From an uncultured Oscillospiraceae bacterium (GTDB taxonomy: Bacteria; Bacillota; Clostridia; Oscillospirales; Oscillospiraceae): a stretch of DNA of 28,083 bases. The DNA is taken from assembly GCA_910588635.1 (NCBI GenBank), contig CAJUPW010000034.1:1-28083 (forward strand). The letters are read 5' to 3'. Numbering within the stretch: position 1 is the first letter of the stretch; every line of letters starts with the position of its first letter. The notes beneath the pieces are model-generated. The model saw nothing but the letters and a program-made list of their open reading frames with translations, did not search any database and was not told where the DNA came from. The translations under genes and the position numbers were made by a program. Shown in pieces: positions 15,589 to 20,784 of the stretch.

Positions 15589-16877
15589 TGCCGGAATACA
15601 GTCTGCGCCAGCGGGAGCTTTTTGTTCAGAAATCCACGCGGGTGGCCGCCTCCTATCTGAGACGGACAGAGGAGCTGGGAGACATCCCACAGGCCATGAA
15701 GCCTTTTCTGGATGTACTTCGGCGGGTGTTTGTAGATTTGGAGGATGTTTCCCGCTCCCAGGGGATGAAAACGGTTGGGACCTACTGCGTAATGCTCCCC
15801 AGCGAATTGATCTGGGCAGCCGGAGCCATGCCCGTCCGCCTCTGCTCCGGCAGCTATACCGCCTATACCATCGGTGACGACCTTGTACCGAGGGATGCCT
15901 GTCCTCTGGTAAAGTCCGTTATGGGCTTTGGCGAGATTGAGGTATCGCCGCTCTACTCCAACTGCTCTCTGATGGTGATTCCCGTTACCTGCGACTGCAA
16001 GAAGAAGCTGGCAGGAATGTTGGAGCGGTTGAAGCCCACGGTGACGCTCCACGTCCCGTCCTCCAAGGAGCGGGACGCGGATATGGAGGAATATGTGCGG
16101 GAGCTGTACCGCCTGATTCCCATTCTGGAGGAAGTGACCGGGCGGCAGGTCACGCCCCAATCGTTGGCGGAGGCCATCAATCAGAAGGACTATGCCCAAT
16201 ATGAGATGTCCCGCTTCCTGACTTACCGGCAGCATAATCCGCCCCTGCTCCACGGCACACAGGTGATGGCCGTGATGAACGCATTCGCCTATATGCCGCC
16301 GCTGGAGTGGGCAAAGTGTATGCGGCAGCTCAATGACGAATTGGAGGAACGGCTGAAGCAAAAGAAGTTCGCTGCAAAAGCCAACCGCCCCCGCATTTTG
16401 GTGACGGGTTCTCCCATTTTGTACCCCAATCTGAAAATCCCCCTGCTGATCGAGGAAATGGGTGGGATGCTGGTAGGGGACGAAACCTGTATGGGAGAGC
16501 GGGCGCTCTATGACCCTCTGACCGTTACGGACCGGAGCTTTGACGGTATGATGCGGGCCTTGGCCGGACGCTATACCCGCCCATGTACCTGTCCCACTTT
16601 CACAGAAAACCGCCAGCGGATTTTCCGCATTAAGCAGATGATAAAGGATCATCAAATTCAAGGCGTGATCTACCATGTTCTCCGTGGCTGTCTGGTCTAT
16701 GACTACGAATATCCAGTGCTGGAGGAAGAACTGGAGAAAGAGGGAATCCCCATTATTCGGGTGGAAAGCGACTACAACGAGGAAGATGTGGAGCAGCTTC
16801 GTATCCGCATCGAGGCATTTATTGAACTACTGAAGCTGAAGCAGTTCAGCGAACAGAAAGCGAGAGGAACCGTATGA
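15588..16877 (+). CDS. 2-hydroxyacyl-CoA dehydratase-family (HgdB/double-cubane type) protein, cysteine-complete
   Basis: 429 aa, soluble. Markers of the family are TYCVMLPSELIWAAGAMPVRL near 65, PRDACPLVKSVMG (C105), CSLMVIPVTCDCKKKLAGM (C126, C135, C137), RILVTGSPILYPNLKIPLLI, RPCTCPTF, GVIYHVLRGCLVYDYEY, and a closing ESDYNEEDVEQLRIRIEAF. Family members hold a [4Fe-4S] or double-cubane [8Fe-9S] cluster and need a dedicated ATPase activase to receive low-potential electrons. Substrates range from 2-hydroxyacyl-CoA to small molecules. The start ATG 15588 shares its A with the upstream stop codon TAA and sits behind AAAGGGAAG. The activase gene begins inside its last codons but is broken, so the enzyme would need an activase in trans. 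Confidence 0.88.
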   Translation: MPEYSLRQRELFVQKSTRVAASYLRRTEELGDIPQAMKPFLDVLRRVFVDLEDVSRSQGMKTVGTYCVMLPSELIWAAGAMPVRLCSGSYTAYTIGDDLVPRDACPLVKSVMGFGEIEVSPLYSNCSLMVIPVTCDCKKKLAGMLERLKPTVTLHVPSSKERDADMEEYVRELYRLIPILEEVTGRQVTPQSLAEAINQKDYAQYEMSRFLTYRQHNPPLLHGTQVMAVMNAFAYMPPLEWAKCMRQLNDELEERLKQKKFAAKANRPRILVTGSPILYPNLKIPLLIEEMGGMLVGDETCMGERALYDPLTVTDRSFDGMMRALAGRYTRPCTCPTFTENRQRIFRIKQMIKDHQIQGVIYHVLRGCLVYDYEYPVLEEELEKEGIPIIRVESDYNEEDVEQLRIRIEAFIELLKLKQFSEQKARGTV

Positions 16878-17240
16878 GCTATTATATCGGGCTGGACGGT
16901 GGTTCCACCTATTTGAAAGCGGCCCTTTTGAAGGACCGCCTTGTGATTGACACTATGGTGTGTTCCACCGGCATTGACAATAACCGTGCGGCGGGCGGAT
17001 GATCTGGTAAGCCGTCTGTGTGAAAAAAATGGTATTACCACAAAGGATATCAGCTACACTATGGCCACAGGATACAGCCGGAAAATTCTCAGCATTGCAG
17101 ATGATGATATTTCCGAGATTACCGCCCACGCCTATGGTGTTCGGGTCACGGCTCCCAAGGAGTACCGGCCCGGCATGATTATCGACATTGGGGGCCAGGA
17201 CAGCAAAATCATTTACCTGGACAGCCAATACAGTATTAAA
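16874..17240 (+). pseudogene. Dehydratase activase (HgdC/BcrA-type ATPase), frameshifted and truncated
   Basis: ATG 16874 overlaps the upstream stop (ATGA) and opens MSYYIGLDGGSTYLKAALL, the first phosphate-binding loop of an ASKHA-fold activase. The frame hits TGA at ~17000. Removing one G from the GCGGCGGGCGGATGAT stretch restores AAADDL and joins cleanly to DDLVSRLCEKNGITTKDI in the next frame. That frame continues with SYTMATGYSRK, ADDDISEITAHAYG and MIIDIGGQDSKIIYLD, the second phosphate loop. Similarity stops near 17237, before the conserved CAAGTGRFLE segment whose Cys helps bind the shared [4Fe-4S] cluster. A recombinase tail is fused there. Activity is therefore lost even if the frameshift were a sequencing error. 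Confidence 0.85.
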
Positions 17241-17415
17241 AATTTTACGAAGATTTTCACCAAGCCGCTATCCAGAACAACTCCCATTACCTCATCGCTT
17301 GGAAACATATGATGACGGCATTGCTCGCCGTGTCCTGGAAAAAGTTAAAATTATAGATGGGGAGCATCTGCTGGTAACCTTTAAAGGTGGCATTGAGATG
17401 GAGCAAATGTTCTGA
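17241..17415 (+). pseudogene. C-terminal tail of a serine recombinase (scar)
   Basis: The frame ending at 17415 reads RLETYDDGIARRVLEKVKII, then DGEHLLVTFKGGIEMEQMF. This is the typical last ~40 residues of large serine recombinases (a D..I.R.LVEKV.V....L.V.FK.G pattern). Nothing upstream of ~17240 belongs to a recombinase; the activase remnant is there instead. I read it as what remained after an insertion or deletion that removed the 3' half of the activase. The exact junction is uncertain by about 30 bases. Confidence 0.6.
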
Positions 17416-17425
17416 CATATAGAGA

Positions 17426-17485
17426 GAATGAGCCAAAACAATTTGGGTAAGCGAAAAGTATCGGCCCAATTGTTTTGGCTCATTC
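17426..17485. repeat. Long perfect inverted repeat, possible terminator
   Basis: Two 18-bp arms (GAATGAGCCAAAACAATT at 17426-17443 and its exact complement at 17468-17485) flank a 24-nt centre. GGG/CCC pairing extends the stem past a one-base bulge. On the plus strand it is followed by only TTGATTATT, so it is a weak T-run terminator at best. It insulates the recombinase scar from the toxin-antitoxin promoter. It could also be the footprint of a small inverted-repeat element. Confidence 0.65.
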
Positions 17486-17514
17486 TTGATTATTCGTACC
17501 GAATACCGTATAAT
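17486..17514 (+). promoter_or_regulatory. Promoter of the AbrB/HipA-like operon with embedded operator
   Basis: TTGATT (17486-17491), a 17-bp spacer and a perfect TATAAT (17509-17514). The spacer carries the inverted repeat TATTCG-TAC-CGAATA (17491-17505), followed by a repeated TACCG. Binding there would block RNA polymerase, as expected for autorepression by an antitoxin. Confidence 0.7.
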
Positions 17515-17531
17515 ATAATTGGGGTGAGAAC

Positions 17532-18071
17532 ATGGAACGGCGTATCGCAAGGGTAAATATCAGCTCGGCTGGAGGAACGGCCAGCAGCGACTCCAAAACT
17601 TGTAAGATTACCTTGCCTACCACATGGGTAGAGGCACTGGGGATTACAGAGAAGCGGCGGGAGCTGAAGTTGACCTTTGATGGGACGAAAATTATGATGT
17701 CCCGCATACTCAGCGGTTCTGAGTTCGCGGAGCAGCAGCTGGCTCAAGGCCATGAGGTACGTGCTTTACGTCTCTATGATCGGAATGCCCTATGCTCTAC
17801 AATTTATGCGGATTTTACCGCCCAGACGGTGATCGTAGAGAACCAGGCGGTTCCTACCATAAAAACCGCATTTGGAAATAATCTGCTGCCCAACTGGGAG
17901 GATTTCCAACGTTTCCTTGAAGATCGCTGTATCCCCCGGCAGCGGGCCGGACTGCGGGAGTATTTAGAAACCTTGGGATTGGATGAGTATGATCCCTTAG
18001 CCATTATTGAGAAAACCGGCGGACGTATGGCGGAGGATCAGCAATGGCTGACCATTGAGGTGCTGAAATGA
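17532..18071 (+). CDS. AbrB-like DNA-binding protein with a HipA-N/HipS-like C-terminal part (candidate antitoxin)
   Basis: 179 aa. Residues ~20-60 (CKITLPTTWVEALGITEKRRELKL, then FDGTKIMMSR) have the swapped-hairpin pattern of SpoVT/AbrB DNA-binding domains. Residues ~75-179 are different: NNLLPNWEDFQRFLEDRCIPR, then LGLDEYDPLAIIEKTGGRMAED. This recalls the small N-subdomain that HipA kinases carry (NLLPE.., DP..LL..IG.D), here encoded separately as in split HipS/HipT systems. The start is ATG 17532 behind GGGGTGAG. The last codons overlap the kinase gene (ATGA). The promoter carries an operator-like repeat, so autorepression is likely. The HipS comparison is my inference. Confidence 0.7.
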   Translation: MERRIARVNISSAGGTASSDSKTCKITLPTTWVEALGITEKRRELKLTFDGTKIMMSRILSGSEFAEQQLAQGHEVRALRLYDRNALCSTIYADFTAQTVIVENQAVPTIKTAFGNNLLPNWEDFQRFLEDRCIPRQRAGLREYLETLGLDEYDPLAIIEKTGGRMAEDQQWLTIEVLK

Positions 18072-18886
18072 CAATCCGGCTTGTGACAGATGAAAAAATT
18101 GCGGAAACCTCCTCGAAAGGGAATCAAGAAAAGTGGTATGACCAGGCAGCGGACTGTTGGTACAAGCTGGATCAGTTTGGCTATGAGGCACTGGCGGAAA
18201 CCGTTGTTTCCGTACTGCTTGAGCAGAGCAATCTTGAGACGGACACGCCCTTCCCGTTTGTACGCTATCATATGGAGCGACTGCAAGTCCATGGCCGGGA
18301 GCGCACAGGATGCTCCAGCAGGAATTTTTTACAACCTGGCCAGGCGCTTATTACAGTCAATCGTCTGCTGTCCAGTCATTTGGGAAAACCTTTGAGAGAG
18401 AAACTGGCTCGCCTTTCCAGTGACAAAAAACGGATTGCCTATCTGGCGGAAATGACAGCAGAGATGACTGGTCTGGAGCTGTTCCCGCAATACCTGACCC
18501 TGCTTTTTGAGGTGGATGCCCTATTTTGCAACGATGACCGCCACCTGAATAATATTGCGGTCATTGAAAAGAACGGTAAATACGACTATTGTCCAATCTT
18601 TGATAACGGTGCGGGGCTTTTGTCCAACACACAGCTGTCTCAAATGGATATCTCTCCGCCTGCTTTGATTTCCGCTTTGCGGGCCAGACCCTTCAACACT
18701 ACGTTCACCCGGCAGATGAATACGGCCCGGAGCCTATATGGAACACAATTGACAATACCAAAACTAGCACCAAACGATGTTCAAAAAGTTTTGCAGCCAA
18801 TTTTGGAATATTATCCCCAGCGAGACCGTGGCATCATCACGGACCGCGTTGAGGCTTGTATTCTCACAAGGCAGAAAAAGTTATGA
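18068..18886 (+). CDS. HipA-like Ser/Thr kinase (candidate toxin), short form
   Basis: 272 aa. The kinase signatures are SSKGNQEKWY near 15-24 (the Gly-rich, phosphate-contacting segment of HipA kinases), WYKLDQFGYEALAE near 31-44, the catalytic loop NDDRHLNNIAVI (D157, N162), and the metal-binding PIFDNGAGLL (D179). HipA phosphorylates glutamyl-tRNA synthetase and HipT phosphorylates tryptophanyl-tRNA synthetase; the target here is unknown. The protein lacks the ~100-residue N-subdomain 1 of E. coli HipA, which may be supplied by the upstream gene it overlaps by 4 bases. All key residues seem present, so it could be active. Confidence 0.82.
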   Translation: MTIRLVTDEKIAETSSKGNQEKWYDQAADCWYKLDQFGYEALAETVVSVLLEQSNLETDTPFPFVRYHMERLQVHGRERTGCSSRNFLQPGQALITVNRLLSSHLGKPLREKLARLSSDKKRIAYLAEMTAEMTGLELFPQYLTLLFEVDALFCNDDRHLNNIAVIEKNGKYDYCPIFDNGAGLLSNTQLSQMDISPPALISALRARPFNTTFTRQMNTARSLYGTQLTIPKLAPNDVQKVLQPILEYYPQRDRGIITDRVEACILTRQKKL

Positions 18887-18903
18887 AATATGGAGGAGCC
18901 GAC

Positions 18904-19521
18904 ATGAACAAACTGCGTAAATCGCTTTTGCTGTTTCTGATGCTGTCGCTGGCTTTACTTGTTGGCTGCGGCGGGGACAGCAGCCAACTGCCAATCGAGA
19001 CTGCTCCAGAAACGGAAACAGCAGATGTCTCCCCTGACCAGGAGGGGGCATCTTCGGAATCTGCACCGCCTGACCAGGAGGAGCCCACCCCCATTTACAT
19101 CACTTTTGAGGGAACCGACCTGGAGGGGAACACAGTTTCTCAGGAGGTCTTTACCCAGTCCAAGCTCACCATGGTCAACGTGTGGGCCACTTACTGCAAC
19201 CCTTGCCTTCGGGAAATGCCGGGACTGGGCGAGCTGGCGTCAGAATACGGCCCTGAGGAGTTCCAAATCATCGGCATTGTCAGCGATGTGTGGGAGGGGG
19301 AGGACCAGTCCCTTGTGGACAGCCTGGTCCAGGAGACAGGGGCGGCCTACCCCCATCTGCTGGCCAACGACTCCATCAATCAGGCGGTCCTGTCCAGCGT
19401 AAGCGGCGTACCCACCACCTTCTTTTTCGATGGGGAAGGAGCATATCTGGGCGGCGTTGTCGGCTCCGCCGAAAAGTCTACGTGGGAGGAAATCGTCAAT
19501 GAGCTTTTGGAAGCACAGTAG
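18904..19521 (+). CDS. TlpA/ResA-like thioredoxin lipoprotein
   Basis: 205 aa. A lipoprotein signal peptide ends in LLVGC with Cys22 as the lipidation site. An acidic, Pro/Ser-rich linker runs to ~60. A thioredoxin fold follows with the active site WATYCNPC (C98, C101), the conserved cis-Pro segment SGVPTTFFFD, and a closing helix. It would be anchored outside the membrane and reduce or exchange disulfides. ATG 18904 is chosen because GGAGGAG precedes it; ATG 18883 and an earlier start lie before that site. It overlaps the next small gene by 23 bases and forms a three-gene set with it and the NapH-like ferredoxin, a combination I recognise from Clostridia. Confidence 0.92.
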   Translation: MNKLRKSLLLFLMLSLALLVGCGGDSSQLPIETAPETETADVSPDQEGASSESAPPDQEEPTPIYITFEGTDLEGNTVSQEVFTQSKLTMVNVWATYCNPCLREMPGLGELASEYGPEEFQIIGIVSDVWEGEDQSLVDSLVQETGAAYPHLLANDSINQAVLSSVSGVPTTFFFDGEGAYLGGVVGSAEKSTWEEIVNELLEAQ

Positions 19522-19645
19522 GCCCTGGATATTGGGCGTCCTGTCCGGGATCATGTTCCTCGCAGCCGGCGCCTTTCAGGGGCAGATGGACGTGATCTGG
19601 AGAAAGGCGGTCATGATCTGTCTGGAGTGCATTGGGATTGGGTGA
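19499..19645 (+). CDS. Small CXXC membrane protein (CD1871A-like)
   Basis: 48 aa: a basic start (MSFWKHSRPW), one membrane helix (ILGVLSGIMFLAAGAF), and a short tail ending VMICLECIGIG with a CxxC pair. This matches the CD1871A-like family of small CXXC proteins that sit between a TlpA thioredoxin and a 4Fe-4S membrane protein. It probably relays thiol/disulfide or electron transfer at the membrane. The start ATG 19499 overlaps the end of the TlpA gene, and the stop lies 3 bases before the next ATG, so all three are likely co-translated. Confidence 0.82.
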   Translation: MSFWKHSRPWILGVLSGIMFLAAGAFQGQMDVIWRKAVMICLECIGIG

Positions 19646-19648
19646 CAT

Positions 19649-20497
19649 ATGAAAAAACTTCGGCTGACGGTACAGCTGCTCTTTACTATCGTGACAAACG
19701 GGTATCTGTACGGTTTTCTCAACGGAAAAATCTACCGGGGCGGGCTGAAATACGTCTGTGTCCCAGGCCTGAACTGCTACTCCTGCCCGGGAGCCCTCGC
19801 CTCCTGCCCCATCGGGGCGCTCCAGGCCCTACTGAACCAGCGGGGCTTCCAGGTCCCCTTTGCCGCCCTGGGCTTTTTCTTCCTGTTCGGCAGTCTGCTG
19901 GGACGATTTGTCTGCGGCTGGCTATGTCCCTTCGGTTTGGTGCAGGACCTCCTGCACAAAATCCCCATTTTTCAAAAGCAAAAGCGCCTGCCCGGTCACA
20001 ACATCCTGAAATATGGAAAGTACGCAGTGCTGATTCTTTTGGTGTGTGTTGGTTCCATGTTTTTGTTCGGGGGATTTGTAAAAGTCCCCGCGTTCTGTAA
20101 ATATCTGTGTCCCTCCGGCACTCTGTTGGGGGCATTCCCTCTTCTGGGTGTAAACATCGCCCTACGGGGACAGGCCGGCGGACTGTTCCTTTGGAAGCTG
20201 GGCATTTTGCTTGCCATCGTCTTTCTCTCTATGAAGGTGTACCGCCCCTTCTGTCAGTATCTGTGCCCCCTGGGAGCCATCTACGGCTGGTTCAACCGGT
20301 TCAGCCTTGTGCAAATCCAATGGGAAAAGGAACTGTGTATCTCCTGTATGGCCTGTGAAAAAGCCTGTCCAGTGGACCTCTCTCTGCAAGAAATCTCCCG
20401 CTCTCCGGAGTGTATCCGGTGCGGAAAATGTGTGGATGCCTGTCCACAGAAGTGCCTGCATTTTTACGGTATCTGGACGAAAAGCACAAAGAGTTAA
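19649..20497 (+). CDS. NapH-like 4Fe-4S membrane protein
   Basis: 282 aa with about five hydrophobic segments. Cysteine motifs in order are NCYSCPGALASCP near 43-54, CGWLCPFG near 90, CKYLCPSG near 150, CQYLCPLG near 205, and two ferredoxin motifs CISCMACEKACP and CIRCGKCVDACP near the C-terminus. NapH/CcoG-type proteins move electrons between cytoplasmic donors and membrane or exported acceptors. With the adjacent CXXC peptide and TlpA lipoprotein, it plausibly supplies electrons to keep extracytoplasmic thiols reduced. A strong terminator follows at 20516. This is the second such polyferredoxin in the element, distinct from the larger one at 13834. Confidence 0.9.
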   Translation: MKKLRLTVQLLFTIVTNGYLYGFLNGKIYRGGLKYVCVPGLNCYSCPGALASCPIGALQALLNQRGFQVPFAALGFFFLFGSLLGRFVCGWLCPFGLVQDLLHKIPIFQKQKRLPGHNILKYGKYAVLILLVCVGSMFLFGGFVKVPAFCKYLCPSGTLLGAFPLLGVNIALRGQAGGLFLWKLGILLAIVFLSMKVYRPFCQYLCPLGAIYGWFNRFSLVQIQWEKELCISCMACEKACPVDLSLQEISRSPECIRCGKCVDACPQKCLHFYGIWTKSTKS

Positions 20498-20515
20498 TCA
20501 AATGATTTACAAATC

Positions 20516-20552
20516 AAATGTCAGGCGGAGCAATTCCGCCTGACATTTTTTT
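20516..20552 (+). terminator. Intrinsic terminator after the NapH-like gene
   Basis: A 14-bp stem AAATGTCAGGCGGA / TCCGCCTGACATTT with a 5-nt loop, ending in a T-rich run. It separates the cargo from the excision module. Confidence 0.9.
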
Positions 20553-20589
20553 ATTTCTACCACATATTTATGAACTGAGGTGATGCAAA

Positions 20590-20784
20590 TTGGAAAGCGC
20601 ACAGCGAGAACTGGTCAGCGTTCTGCTGGATCATATCCGTTCCCTTGGTCTCATATCAAATTCCACCTATTCCGGGGCGGTTGATTTGGTACATTCTGTG
20701 ATAGACTTTCCGGAGTTTTTCCGGTATCCTGTGTGCTTGACAAAGGAGGTGAGCGGACATGAATGTGCTCAGGATACGCAATGA
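20590..20784 (+). CDS. Small recombinase-companion protein
   Basis: 64 aa, starting at TTG 20590 after GAGGTGAT. The pattern SLGLISNSTYSGAVDLVHSVIDFPEFFRYPVCLTKE resembles small ORFs that precede large serine recombinases in clostridial elements. Their role is not known to me; an excision or directionality factor is a reasonable but unproven guess. It overlaps the recombinase start by 26 bases, which implies translational coupling. A Met-start alternative (20582) in another frame ends early and looks non-coding. Confidence 0.6.
   Translation: MESAQRELVSVLLDHIRSLGLISNSTYSGAVDLVHSVIDFPEFFRYPVCLTKEVSGHECAQDTQ

Noticed and set aside
15528..16676. 382-aa minus-strand ORF
   Set aside because: Shadow of the cysteine-complete HgdB-like gene.
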